The notes: generated by a model from the sequence alone, not told the origin. DNA of 38,660 nt from Cloacibacillus sp. (GCF_020860125.1 NZ_JAJBUX010000053.1:1-38660); one strand, 5' to 3'. Shown: positions 16,871 through 24,633, numbered from the stretch's first letter. A program made the numbers and translations.

Positions 16871-17356
16871 TTGAAGAACTATGTGCTGTTTATAGATAAA
16901 ATCAACCGTATAATCAAATATTTGTTATTGATATTCATGATCATCCTGGTCGCCGCCGTCACGCTGCAGATACTGTCGCGCCTCCCCTTTATGAATTTCA
17001 AGACTTCCATGCTGGAAGAGATATCCCGGTTCATGATGATCGGGGTGGCATATTTCTCCGGTTCTCTTCTGGTGAGAGGAAAGAAATGGAAGTTGACCTG
17101 CGTCGACGCCGTCCCCGAGCTGCTGCGCGGCACCGCGAAGAAAATCATTGTCGAAGTGGCGCAGATTTTATCGCTGGTGTTCCTCCTGATCGTGTTGTCA
17201 GCCTGCAATAAATTTGTCAGCCTGGGAATGATGCAGACGGCTCCCGGCACAGGACTGCCGATGTGGATCGTCTATCTGGTCATTCCCGTCAGCGTGGTTT
17301 TGATGCTGCTCAATTGGTTCGCCGCAAGTTTTGAAAGATGGGGGCTGGTAAAATGA
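16871..17356 (+). CDS. dctQ: TRAP transporter small permease (DctQ family)
   Basis: 161 aa with a TTG start preceded by GAAGGGG about 9 nt upstream. Four hydrophobic helices; the family hallmark is a Trp/Lys-rich turn after helix 2 (GSLLVRGKKWKL). It couples the periplasmic binding protein to the sodium-driven large subunit. The stop codon overlaps the next start in ATGA. Confidence 0.9.
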   Translation: MKNYVLFIDKINRIIKYLLLIFMIILVAAVTLQILSRLPFMNFKTSMLEEISRFMMIGVAYFSGSLLVRGKKWKLTCVDAVPELLRGTAKKIIVEVAQILSLVFLLIVLSACNKFVSLGMMQTAPGTGLPMWIVYLVIPVSVVLMLLNWFAASFERWGLVK

Positions 17357-18633
17357 TTAGTATGGGATCTTTAGCGGCGGGGCTGCTTCTTGCTTTCTTT
17401 ATCGTCGGGGTTCCCGTTCCGTTCGCTCTGGGCGGCGCGTCAGCGCTGGCGATGCTGTTCAACGGCAGCTCAAATATGGTAATAGTCTGCCAGCGCATGT
17501 TCCAGGGGATCAACTCCTTCCCCTACCTCGCCCTGCCCTTCTTTATACTGGCGGGTAACCTGATGGCCAGCGGAGGCATCTCCGACCGCATGATCACCTT
17601 TGCCACGACAGTTTTAGGCCGGCTTAAAGGGGGATTGGCGCTGGTCGCGATACTCGCCTCCATGTTTTTCGCTGCGATCTGCGGCTCCTGCGCCGCCGTC
17701 TGCGCGGCTGTCGGCGCGGTGCTCATCCCCGGCATGCTGAACAAGGGGTATGACAAAAATTTTGCCGCGGCGACCGTCGCCAGCGGCTCCAGCATCGGCA
17801 TAATCATTCCGCCTAGCGTTCCGATGATACTCTTCTGCATCGCCGCCAGCGTCTCCGTAGGCGACGCCTTCATGGCCGGTATGATTCCCGGAGTTCTTTT
17901 CGGCGCGGCGCTGATGCTGGTGGCGTACTTCGTCTGCGGACGCAACGGTTATGGCACGGACGGGAGACGCTATTCGATGCGTGAAAAGGCGCGCGCCTTT
18001 TTTGACGCTCTGCCCGCTCTCATGATGCCGGTCATAATCCTTGGCGGTATCTACGGAGGAATATTCACCGCCACCGAGGCTGCCTGCGTCGCCGTCGTCT
18101 ACGGACTGATAGTCGGCGGTTTGGTATATAAGGAACTGAAGCTTGCCGATATGGCAAAGATATTCATCGATTCTGCCGTCGCCTCCGCTGGCGTGCTGCT
18201 GATAATATCCTGCGCGGCGGTCTTTGCCATGCTGCTTACGAGAGAGCAGATACCGATGAAAATCACGGCTCTGATGATGAGCGTCGTCGCGAACAAGACG
18301 CTGTATCTGGTCATCGTCAATATCATATGGATAATAATGGGAATGTTCATGGAAATCAGCGCCTCGGTGATAATCCTGACTCCCCTGCTGCTGCCGGCGG
18401 CCCTGGCCTTCGGGATAAACCCCTACCATTTTGGCGTGATGATGATCACCAATCTGGCTATCGGCATGGTGACGCCGCCGTTCGGGCTCTGCCTCTTCGT
18501 CATCAGCGACATCGCGAAAGTCAAACTGATGCCGCTGCTAAAGAATGTAACGCCATATCTAATAGCAATGTTGGTAACGCTGTTCGCGATATGCGCCTTC
18601 CCGCAGCTTTCCCTGTTCCTGATCAGCCGGTAA
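17353..18633 (+). CDS. dctM: TRAP transporter large permease (DctM family)
   Basis: 426 aa from the ATG at 17353, which overlaps the dctQ stop (ATGA) and has GGGGG 8 nt upstream. A longer in-frame start at 17338 lies inside dctQ. About twelve membrane segments with the DctM signatures LALPFFILAGNLMASGGIS, CGSCAAVCAAVGAVLIP and IIIPPSVPMILF, and the C-terminal TPPFGLCLFVISDIA. It carries out sodium-coupled import of the captured acid. Confidence 0.93.
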   Translation: MISMGSLAAGLLLAFFIVGVPVPFALGGASALAMLFNGSSNMVIVCQRMFQGINSFPYLALPFFILAGNLMASGGISDRMITFATTVLGRLKGGLALVAILASMFFAAICGSCAAVCAAVGAVLIPGMLNKGYDKNFAAATVASGSSIGIIIPPSVPMILFCIAASVSVGDAFMAGMIPGVLFGAALMLVAYFVCGRNGYGTDGRRYSMREKARAFFDALPALMMPVIILGGIYGGIFTATEAACVAVVYGLIVGGLVYKELKLADMAKIFIDSAVASAGVLLIISCAAVFAMLLTREQIPMKITALMMSVVANKTLYLVIVNIIWIIMGMFMEISASVIILTPLLLPAALAFGINPYHFGVMMITNLAIGMVTPPFGLCLFVISDIAKVKLMPLLKNVTPYLIAMLVTLFAICAFPQLSLFLISR

Positions 18634-18672
18634 CGTTTTCAACCGAATATACCAAACAAGGAGGTCAAGGAA

Positions 18673-19755
18673 TTGATCATACGAGGCTATAAAGTCCATC
18701 ACGTATCGAAAAAGCTGAGCAAGCCGCTTCCAAACGCGGTCTATGCCCTGGAATACATCGAACATGTGTTTTTGGAGCTCGACATCGGAGAATTTACCGG
18801 CGTAGGCATGGCGTATACCTTTAACCCAGACCAGGCCGAAGCGATGAAAATTCTCGTCGAGGGCTACTGCTGGAATTTAGTCGGCAAAGATTCAACATAT
18901 ATCCGGAAATACTGGCAGCAGGCGCAGGGCACGATGGGCGGCTGCGGCCAGACGGGACTGCCGATGTCGGCCTATGCCGCCGTAGACACCGCGCTGTGGG
19001 ACCTGCTGGCCCAGGAGGCCGGCAAGCCGCTGTACCAGCTGCTTGGCGCGAAGACGGACACTCTGCCCGTTTACGGGAGCGGCGGCTGGCTGGTGCCGCT
19101 GGAGGAGATGATCGAAGAGGCGCTTGAATTTAAACGTGAAGGCTATACAAAGTACAAGCTCAAATTAGGATTCCCCGACTGGAGACAGGATATATCCCGC
19201 CTGACCGCTCTGCGTGAGGCGGTCGGAGATGATTTTGAGATAATGGTCGACGTGAACCAGGGCTGGAACGTTAAGCTGGCCTTGGAGATCATCCCGGAGC
19301 TGCAGAGGCTTGGCATAAATTACCTGGAGGAGCCGCTGCACTGCCAGGACTATAAGGGCAGCGCGGAGCTCGTTCAGAGCACCTCGATGCGGATATGTTC
19401 GGGAGAATGCCTCTTCACCACTCGTGAGATCTTTGAACTGCTGCGTCTGCGGGGAGCGGATATAATTAACCTGGACCTTATGCGCTGCGGCGGCGTCACC
19501 GAGTTCATCGAGGTCTGCTCCCTGGCCGGAGCCTTCCGCGTGCCCGTTACGGCGCATGTGCTGATGGAGGTGAGCGCGCACATAATGGCGGCCTCCCCCA
19601 CTGGCGGGCTGTTGGAATATATCCCCGATTGGTGGGCTGGCGCCTTTGAGCTGGCTCCCGTGGCTAAGGCGGGGGAACTTAAACTTTTGGACATTCCCGG
19701 ATTGGGGATCAAATTAAATCACGACTACATCAACGCCTATAACTATCAGCGCTGA
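18673..19755 (+). CDS. Enolase-superfamily (mandelate racemase/muconate lactonizing type) acid-sugar dehydratase or racemase
   Basis: 360 aa with a TTG start, AAGGAGG 8 nt upstream. N-terminal capping domain about 1-125 and a TIM barrel with the complete mandelate-racemase-type catalytic set: Lys162-x-Lys164 (YKLKLG), metal ligands Asp193, Glu219/220 and Glu245, and the Asp268-His295 dyad. Spacing matches mandelate racemase almost residue for residue (164/166, 195, 221, 247, 270, 297). Most relatives with Lys-x-Lys and His-Asp dehydrate sugar acids to 2-keto-3-deoxy acids. It sits between a TRAP transporter and an aldolase that cleaves such products. Specific substrate unknown. Confidence 0.9.
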   Translation: MIIRGYKVHHVSKKLSKPLPNAVYALEYIEHVFLELDIGEFTGVGMAYTFNPDQAEAMKILVEGYCWNLVGKDSTYIRKYWQQAQGTMGGCGQTGLPMSAYAAVDTALWDLLAQEAGKPLYQLLGAKTDTLPVYGSGGWLVPLEEMIEEALEFKREGYTKYKLKLGFPDWRQDISRLTALREAVGDDFEIMVDVNQGWNVKLALEIIPELQRLGINYLEEPLHCQDYKGSAELVQSTSMRICSGECLFTTREIFELLRLRGADIINLDLMRCGGVTEFIEVCSLAGAFRVPVTAHVLMEVSAHIMAASPTGGLLEYIPDWWAGAFELAPVAKAGELKLLDIPGLGIKLNHDYINAYNYQR

Positions 19756-19782
19756 TTATTTATATGAGAGAGGGATTAAATT

Positions 19783-20553
19783 ATGTCTACAGTGGCGGAA
19801 CGTCTGCGTAAATGTGAAAAAATAAGCGCCGCATGGGCGCAGCTGACAAGCAATATGAGCGCGGAGATACTGGCGGAAGCCGGATTCGAGGTAATCGTCC
19901 CGGATATGGAACATGCGCCATACACACTGGAGAGCCTGGTCTCGGTGCTGCAGGCCATTAAGGCGAACGACTGCTTCGCGATGGTGCGGGCTCCCTGGAA
20001 CGACGCCGTGCTGATAAAACAGATCCTTGACTGCGGCGCGCACGGCGTCCACGTACCCTATGTCTCCACCGCCGAAGAGGCGGAATACGCCGTCAAATGC
20101 TGCAAATACCCGCTGCGGGGGATACGCGGGCTGGCCAGCAGCCAGCGCGCGACCTGCTACGGAATGAAGAAGCAGGAATACTTCGCGGCCGCAAACAGAG
20201 ACATTATTGTGATGACGGCGATTGAAACACCCGAGGGTGTGGAAAATATAGACAAAATAGCCTCCGTAGACGGCCTGGACGGAATCTTCATCGGTCCTTC
20301 GGACCTGTCGACCTCAATGGGATACTTCTTTAACCCGAAAGCCCCGGAAGTGCAGGAGGCCATCCATAAAGTTGAATGCGTCGTAAAGGAGAAGGGCAAA
20401 TTCCTCGCCACTATCGCGCCGAATATCGACGCCGCGGCGGCCCTGTACGACAGGGGATATTCTCTGGTCTACTTCCTCTCCGACGGCGGCGCCATAGCAA
20501 ACGCGGCGCAGGCCGCCGTCAAGCGATTTAAAGAATTATACCGAAATCAGTAA
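19783..20553 (+). CDS. HpcH/HpaI-family class II aldolase (2-keto-3-deoxy acid aldolase)
   Basis: 256 aa. The active site is complete: His44 (PDMEHAPY), Arg69 (MVRAPWND), metal ligands Glu148 (IETPEGVENI) and Asp174 (IGPSDLS), each one position from the HpaI numbering. The family reversibly cleaves 2-keto-3-deoxy or 2-keto-4-hydroxy acids to pyruvate plus an aldehyde such as tartronate or succinate semialdehyde. Following the dehydratase gene it gives a two-step dehydrate-then-cleave route. An AGAGAGGG ribosome binding site precedes the ATG. Last gene before a strong hairpin. Confidence 0.92.
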   Translation: MSTVAERLRKCEKISAAWAQLTSNMSAEILAEAGFEVIVPDMEHAPYTLESLVSVLQAIKANDCFAMVRAPWNDAVLIKQILDCGAHGVHVPYVSTAEEAEYAVKCCKYPLRGIRGLASSQRATCYGMKKQEYFAAANRDIIVMTAIETPEGVENIDKIASVDGLDGIFIGPSDLSTSMGYFFNPKAPEVQEAIHKVECVVKEKGKFLATIAPNIDAAAALYDRGYSLVYFLSDGGAIANAAQAAVKRFKELYRNQ

Positions 20554-20557
20554 TATT

Positions 20558-20571
20558 ATTGTAATTCCAAT
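20558..20571. promoter_or_regulatory. Candidate operator copy 1, ATTG-N-AATT-N-CAAT
   Basis: ATTGTAATTCCAAT right after the aldolase stop. It shares 13 of 14 bases with the copy at 20652. Symmetric half sites suggest a dimeric regulator. Confidence 0.4.
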
Positions 20572-20578
20572 ATCGGGG

Positions 20579-20638
20579 ATCACTTTAGTACAGTTAGCGT
20601 TAAGTTTGGACTATTAACGCTAACTGTACAACAGTGAT
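20579..20638. repeat. Large inverted repeat between the aldolase and IclR genes
   Basis: The arms GTACAGTTAGCGTTAA (20588-20603) and TTAACGCTAACTGTAC (20614-20629) are perfect complements around a 10-nt loop. The outer arms ATCACT (20579-20584) and AGTGAT (20633-20638) extend the stem past a 3-nt internal bulge. There is no U tract on either side, so it is not a standard terminator. Confidence 0.75.
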
Positions 20639-20651
20639 AGTTAAAATGTAT

Positions 20652-20665
20652 ATTGTAATTGCAAT
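20652..20665. promoter_or_regulatory. Candidate operator copy 2, ATTG-N-AATT-N-CAAT
   Basis: ATTGTAATTGCAAT about 27 bp before the -10 box of the IclR gene, on the other side of the inverted repeat from copy 1. Confidence 0.45.
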
Positions 20666-20691
20666 AAATAACAACAATATTACAAACGTGA

Positions 20692-20697
20692 TATAAT
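20692..20697 (+). promoter_or_regulatory. -10 box of the IclR regulator gene
   Basis: A perfect TATAAT preceded by no good -35 hexamer, with a palindromic site in the -45 region. The layout fits an autoregulated promoter. Confidence 0.45.
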
Positions 20698-20742
20698 ACT
20701 GATGAATTTATGGATGCAATTTCAGATTGAGAGGTTTTTATC

Positions 20743-21546
20743 ATCAGACACTCGGCCCCAAAAACTGAACAGACAAAGGACAAACCGACCAACCAGTCCC
20801 TCTCAAAGTTCCTGCAGCTGATCTCCGTTATGGCGGAGGCGGGGGCGCCGCTGCGCCTGCTGGACCTTTCCAAAAGGCTGAAAATATCCCAGGCCACCGC
20901 GCTTAGGCATTTGAACGGCCTCATTCAGGAGGGATACTGCTACCAGGAGGAACATTTGGGGCGGTACGCCTTAACGCTTAAAATTTGCGGCGTGGCGGAC
21001 ATGCTGCGTTCCCGCGTCACCATAAGAAGCCTTGCCGGAGAGATGATCAGCGGCCTGTCGACTAAACTTTCCGTGGGGGCCTCTCTCTCTGTTCAGCATA
21101 ATATGGAATGTATCTACCTGGACTGCGTTTACGAACCGGGCCGAATGGACTTCAGCCTGCAAAGGATCGGCAAACAGACGCCGATGCACTCCACCAGCTC
21201 CGGCAAGCTGTTCCTGACGGAGTTCTCCAAGGACGAGCTGGACCACCTTATCAAGGAAAAGGGGCTGGCAAAACTTACGGACAACACCATCACCACGCGG
21301 GAATTGCTGGATCGTGAGATAGCGGAGGTAAAAGAAAAGGGATACGCGACGGACAACGAAGAGTGCGAGTTAGGGCTGCGCTGCATCGCCTATCCGGTCC
21401 GCGATTCATTCGGTAAGATCGTCGCCGCCACAAGCTGCTTCTCCACCGTGGAAAAAATGACGGACGAGTTCATCTCCGATAAGGTGAAACCCGAACTATG
21501 CCGGGTCGCCGAAGAATTATCAAAACGTATGGGGTTCACCGCTTAA
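20743..21546 (+). CDS. IclR-family transcriptional regulator, probable AUC start
   Basis: 267 aa if read from ATC at 20743. The first in-frame ATG (20830) would cut the winged helix: the conserved opening SLSKFLQLISVMAEAG starts upstream of it. Between the in-frame TGA at 20728 and that ATG there is no ATG, GTG or TTG. GAGAGG (20729-20734) is 8 nt before the ATC at 20743; ATC at 20740 is a second choice. HTH about 20-80 (LDLSKRLKISQATALRHL), then the effector domain about 95-260 with the family pattern GYATDNEECELGLRCIAYPV. By position it controls the acid-catabolism operon just upstream and itself. A base error upstream could also explain the missing start. Confidence 0.85.
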   Translation: MRHSAPKTEQTKDKPTNQSLSKFLQLISVMAEAGAPLRLLDLSKRLKISQATALRHLNGLIQEGYCYQEEHLGRYALTLKICGVADMLRSRVTIRSLAGEMISGLSTKLSVGASLSVQHNMECIYLDCVYEPGRMDFSLQRIGKQTPMHSTSSGKLFLTEFSKDELDHLIKEKGLAKLTDNTITTRELLDREIAEVKEKGYATDNEECELGLRCIAYPVRDSFGKIVAATSCFSTVEKMTDEFISDKVKPELCRVAEELSKRMGFTA

Positions 21547-21616
21547 AACAGCCGCCGCCCCCTCCCTTCCCTGTAAACGACCGCCTCTCCTGCGGCACGG
21601 ACATAGCTTTATCAGA

Positions 21617-21649
21617 CGGCAGCGGCCTGTACCGCTGCCGCTATTTTTT
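21617..21649 (+). terminator. Rho-independent terminator of the IclR gene
   Basis: CGGCAGCGG, 6-nt loop, CCGCTGCCG (perfect 9-bp stem, 21617-21640), then CTATTTTTT. Confidence 0.9.
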
Positions 21650-21826
21650 CCCGTCGGGCGCTGTTAACGCTCTATATATTCACAGCCTTAGCAATGATAA
21701 GGAAACTGAAAGAGATACCGCCGGGGCATGGGAAGATATTCAAGTTTATCTAAAAATAAGCGTCAAATATTAAGCGCATACCTCCCATAATTATTATAAA
21801 ATAGGACAAAAGAACGGAGGAAGAAC

Positions 21827-23944
21827 ATGAGACTCTTCATCGCAGAAAAAGCCTCCCTGGCAAAGGCCATTATCGAGGCTCATCCTGGTAAGATAAAATC
21901 ACGTGACAGACTGTCTGTGACAATGGATAACGGAGACACCGTCTGCTGGTCGGCCGGACATATTTTAACGATGCGGACACCGGATATGATCGACGCCGAA
22001 TACAAAAGATGGCGCGTCGCGCCGCTGCCGATAATTCCGCGGGAATGGCCGAAGCTTCCCGATCAGGAGAAAAAGGATCTGCTGGCGAACATCGGCAGAC
22101 TGCTCAAAGAGGCCGAGACCGTCGTCCACGCCGGCGACGCGGACAGAGAGGGGCAGCTGCTCGTAGACGAAATACTCCAATATTTCAAATTCAAAGGCGA
22201 GGTAAAGCGTCTGCTCATAACCGATTTGAACGCCTCCGCAATACGGGCGGCGATAAATGAAATGCGCCCCAATCTGGACTACAAAAACCTATCAAATTCA
22301 GCGGAGGCGCACCACCGGGCAGACTGGATATTCGGCTTCAACCTTACAAGGCTCTTTACCTGCACCACCGAAAGAGGCAGGGGCGAGATCATCTCCGTCG
22401 GCAGAGTCCAGACGCCCACGCTTGCGCTCGTGGTAAACCGCGACCTGCTGATAGAAAATTTTATCTCCAAACCCTTCTACGACGTGAAGGCCCGCAGCGT
22501 TATCAAAAACGGGGAATTTATCGCCTCCTGGAAGCCGAAAGAAGACCAGGAGGGGCTCGACGAAGAGGGACGTGTCGTTGACCGGGGCGCCGTCTCCCGG
22601 CTTGAAAAAAAGCTCGCCGGAAAGGTAGGCCGCGTCTCTAATTTTGAGAAAAAGAGCTCGCTGGCACAGCCTCCGCTGCCGCACTCCATGCCGACGCTGC
22701 AAAGCGAGGCGGCGAAAAAATTCGACATCTCTCCCGCCGATACGCTGAAGACCGCGCAGCGCCTATATGAACTGAAATATACCACCTATCCGCGCTCAGA
22801 CTGCCAATATCTCCCGGAATCGCTCTACGAAAACAGGGCGCGCGTTCTCGAAGCGATCAAAAAGACCAGCCCTGAGTATGAAGCGTATCACTTCGACACA
22901 GAGCTAAAATCGGCGGCGTGGAACACCGGCAAAATAGAAGAGCACTTCGCGATCGTTCCCACAGGCGAAATACCGCGGAATTTAAGCGAAGAGGAGCAGA
23001 TCATCTTTGACCTCATAGCAAGACGGTATGCGGCCCAGTTCCTCCCCCCGCAGGAGTTCGCCGTCGTCTCGATCGAATACGACATCGAAGAAGAATTTTT
23101 CAAAGCCACTAGCCGCCAATGTACCAAAGAGGGCTGGCATCTGCTGTACGGCAAAGAGAGGGACGGCGAAGAGGACGAGAGGGAGCCGGAGACCAAGATC
23201 CCCGACGCCGTGACCGGCGAGCCGGTCGGCATCCGCGAGCTGATGATCTCGGAGAGAAAGACCACGCCGCCTAAACGTTTTACGGAATCTACGCTGCTTG
23301 ACGCCATGAACCACATTCACCTTTATGTGGAAGACCCGGACGTAAAGAAAATCCTCAAAGAGACCTCCGGTATCGGGACGGCCGCCACGCAGGCAAAGAT
23401 CATCGAGACGCTTCAGCAGCGGCAGTTCATCGTCAAAGATAAAAAAGCTCTCATCTCGACGCCGAAGGGGCGCAAGCTTATCGCGGAGATCGACGACATG
23501 CTGCGCAAGCCCGACATGACGGCGCTATGGGAGGCGGCCCTGCGCGGCATCCAAAGGGGTGAAAGGGACCTAGACTCATTCATCGGCGAGATAGCGGATA
23601 CCGTCAAAAAAATGACCGAACAGCGCAAAAAAACCGCCAGAGAATACATCCCCGCGTCGCCTCAAAGAGAGGAACTGCAGGGAACCAAGTGCCCCGGATG
23701 CCAGGGAAACCGTATGCTGCTGCGCATCGGCAGAGACAAGAAAAACAAATTCTGGGCCTGCAGCGACTGCGGCCTGATACTCTCCAACGAACGCGGCAAA
23801 CCCCAGAAAACTGCCGTCTGCCCCCTCTGCGGCCATCTGAGCGTGCGCATAAAGGGGACGCGCGGCTACTTCTGGCTATGCCGAAACCAGAAATGCAAAA
23901 AGACCTTTGAGGACAACCGGGGAAAGCTGGTAGTTCCAAAATAA
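21827..23944 (+). CDS. topB: DNA topoisomerase III (type IA)
   Basis: 705 aa. TOPRIM domain at the N-terminus (MRLFIAEKASLAKAI, acidic HAGDADREGQLL near residue 100). GRVQTPTLALVV and the catalytic tyrosine Tyr321 in TTYPRSD follow. The C-terminal 90 residues carry two Cys4-type zinc ribbons (CPGC..CSDC, CPLC..C..KC). It relaxes negative supercoils and decatenates single-stranded junctions. GGAGGAAG precedes the ATG. It is monocistronic between two terminators. TopB genes also occur on integrative elements, but no conjugation or integrase genes are seen here. Confidence 0.93.
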   Translation: MRLFIAEKASLAKAIIEAHPGKIKSRDRLSVTMDNGDTVCWSAGHILTMRTPDMIDAEYKRWRVAPLPIIPREWPKLPDQEKKDLLANIGRLLKEAETVVHAGDADREGQLLVDEILQYFKFKGEVKRLLITDLNASAIRAAINEMRPNLDYKNLSNSAEAHHRADWIFGFNLTRLFTCTTERGRGEIISVGRVQTPTLALVVNRDLLIENFISKPFYDVKARSVIKNGEFIASWKPKEDQEGLDEEGRVVDRGAVSRLEKKLAGKVGRVSNFEKKSSLAQPPLPHSMPTLQSEAAKKFDISPADTLKTAQRLYELKYTTYPRSDCQYLPESLYENRARVLEAIKKTSPEYEAYHFDTELKSAAWNTGKIEEHFAIVPTGEIPRNLSEEEQIIFDLIARRYAAQFLPPQEFAVVSIEYDIEEEFFKATSRQCTKEGWHLLYGKERDGEEDEREPETKIPDAVTGEPVGIRELMISERKTTPPKRFTESTLLDAMNHIHLYVEDPDVKKILKETSGIGTAATQAKIIETLQQRQFIVKDKKALISTPKGRKLIAEIDDMLRKPDMTALWEAALRGIQRGERDLDSFIGEIADTVKKMTEQRKKTAREYIPASPQREELQGTKCPGCQGNRMLLRIGRDKKNKFWACSDCGLILSNERGKPQKTAVCPLCGHLSVRIKGTRGYFWLCRNQKCKKTFEDNRGKLVVPK

Positions 23945-23952
23945 ATTGATAA

Positions 23953-23981
23953 AGGGGCTGACGGCGGGTTCAGCCTCTTTT
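23953..23981 (+). terminator. Terminator of topB
   Basis: AGGGGCTGA / TCAGCCTCT, a 9-bp stem with one G-U pair and an 8-nt loop, followed by TTTT. Confidence 0.75.
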
Positions 23982-24019
23982 AGCGGTTAACCTATCCCAT
24001 AAAGAGCTTTCGCATAGCT

Positions 24020-24265
24020 TTAATTCATAAGGAAGAACACGACAGGAGGCCCAAAGAGAACGCCGATTACTATGACGTTATCCCAGACATTGTCCCACCA
24101 GTTCATTCTCTCTAAGGCTTGCTGTTTTTCGAAAGGAAGTTTTTTGAACCACTTATCATGTTCAGTCTTTCCCTTTACCATCTTGCGTTCGATCTTTTCT
24201 ATTTCTTTATCTATATTACGAAGGGGAATACAGTCATATTTTTCATCATATTCAGCATAACGCAT
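24020..24265 (-). CDS. Hypothetical small protein with C-terminal membrane segment
   Basis: 81 aa from the ATG at 24265, which has AAGGAAGG 8 nt upstream. The in-frame frame runs open further up (ATG at 24400, 126 aa), but the upstream part overlaps the toxin-antitoxin repeats and lacks a ribosome binding site. About residues 18-50 are highly charged (IDKEIEKIERK), and the last 25 residues are a hydrophobic helix (VIVIGVLFGPPVVFFLMN). I do not recognise the family. It lies directly beyond the toxin-antitoxin module and may belong to the same acquired island. Confidence 0.5.
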   Translation of the reverse strand: MRYAEYDEKYDCIPLRNIDKEIEKIERKMVKGKTEHDKWFKKLPFEKQQALERMNWWDNVWDNVIVIGVLFGPPVVFFLMN

Positions 24266-24345
24266 CTCTTTCGCCTTCCTTTCAGAAGTATCTTCTGTTA
24301 GAATATCATAATATGTTCCACTAAGTATCGTGGCGGAAGACCGTC

Positions 24346-24373
24346 TTGACGGCGCAACGTGATGTGCTATAAT
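24346..24373 (+). promoter_or_regulatory. Promoter of the antitoxin RNA
   Basis: TTGACG (24346-24351), 16-bp spacer, TATAAT (24368-24373). The predicted start is near 24380, with a strong terminator about 60 nt later and no open frame worth translating in between. Confidence 0.65.
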
Positions 24374-24383
24374 ATAGCTAACC

Positions 24384-24406
24384 AAGGTGATTAGCGTCAT
24401 GAACAC
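24384..24406. repeat. Direct repeat A of the toxin-antitoxin module (antitoxin side)
   Basis: Matches 24524-24549 at 21 of 23 positions with a 3-nt gap. It lies within the antitoxin RNA. Confidence 0.65.
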
Positions 24407-24408
24407 AA

Positions 24409-24442
24409 ATACCCCGGATGGCCAGATCCGGGGTATCTTTTT
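24409..24442 (+). terminator. Shared terminator of the toxin-antitoxin module
   Basis: ATACCCCGGAT and ATCCGGGGTAT form a perfect 11-bp stem with a 6-nt loop (24409-24436), followed by CTTTTTG on plus and TTTG on minus. It is strong for the antitoxin RNA and weaker for the toxin transcript. Confidence 0.85.
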
Positions 24443-24447
24443 GCCGG

Positions 24448-24540
24448 CTAGCTGTCGCCTGAATGCCTGTCTAGCCATTTGCAAATGTAGTGACCAGCCA
24501 CACTTGCCACAACAGACACTATAAAGGTGATTAACGCCAC
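24448..24540 (-). CDS. Fst-like small hydrophobic toxin
   Basis: 30 aa from the GTG at 24540 (33 aa if a GTG at 24549 is used). GGGAGG lies 8 nt before the 24540 GTG. Residues 2-20 form one membrane helix (ALITFIVSVVASVAGHYI), followed by a charged tail CKWLDRHSGDS. The size, single helix and W-L-D-R tail fit the Fst/Ldr superfamily of membrane toxins. The stop lies next to the shared hairpin. Its start region is complementary to the convergent small RNA. Too short to be called by most gene finders. Confidence 0.6.
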   Translation of the reverse strand: MALITFIVSVVASVAGHYICKWLDRHSGDS

Positions 24541-24549
24541 ATTGAACAC
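24524..24549. repeat. Direct repeat B of the toxin-antitoxin module (toxin side)
   Basis: Covers the start-codon region of the toxin gene. See repeat A at 24384. Confidence 0.65.
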
Positions 24550-24590
24550 CTCCCTCCTGCTGCCAGGAATGGAGTTGCGACAACAGTTCA

Positions 24591-24596
24591 ATTATA
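24591..24596 (-). promoter_or_regulatory. -10 box of the toxin gene
   Basis: A perfect TATAAT on the minus strand (ATTATA on plus), about 50 bp before the toxin start. The -35 region is poor. The leader between it and the start is about 35-40 nt. Confidence 0.45.
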
Positions 24597-24633
24597 GCAG
24601 CGCTCTCTGTTCTCTGACGCTTTTTCAGCGCCC

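Larger units (their letters stand above)
24380..24442 (+). ncRNA. Probable antitoxin RNA of an Fst-like type I toxin-antitoxin module
   Basis: About 63 nt from promoter to terminator, converging on the toxin gene. Its 5' half contains AAGGTGATTA-CG-CA-TGAACAC (24384-24406), a near copy of the sequence antisense to the toxin start region (24524-24549), so the RNA can base-pair with the toxin ribosome binding/start region. Its 3' half is the shared terminator. This is the same plan as par of plasmid pAD1, where RNA II of similar length blocks Fst translation through direct repeats and the terminator loop. Assignment is by architecture, not by sequence match. Confidence 0.6.

Noticed and set aside
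24020..24583. 187-codon version of the hypothetical gene
   Set aside because: Its first 60 codons are an out-of-frame reading through the toxin gene and terminator; a good ribosome binding site supports the start at 24265.
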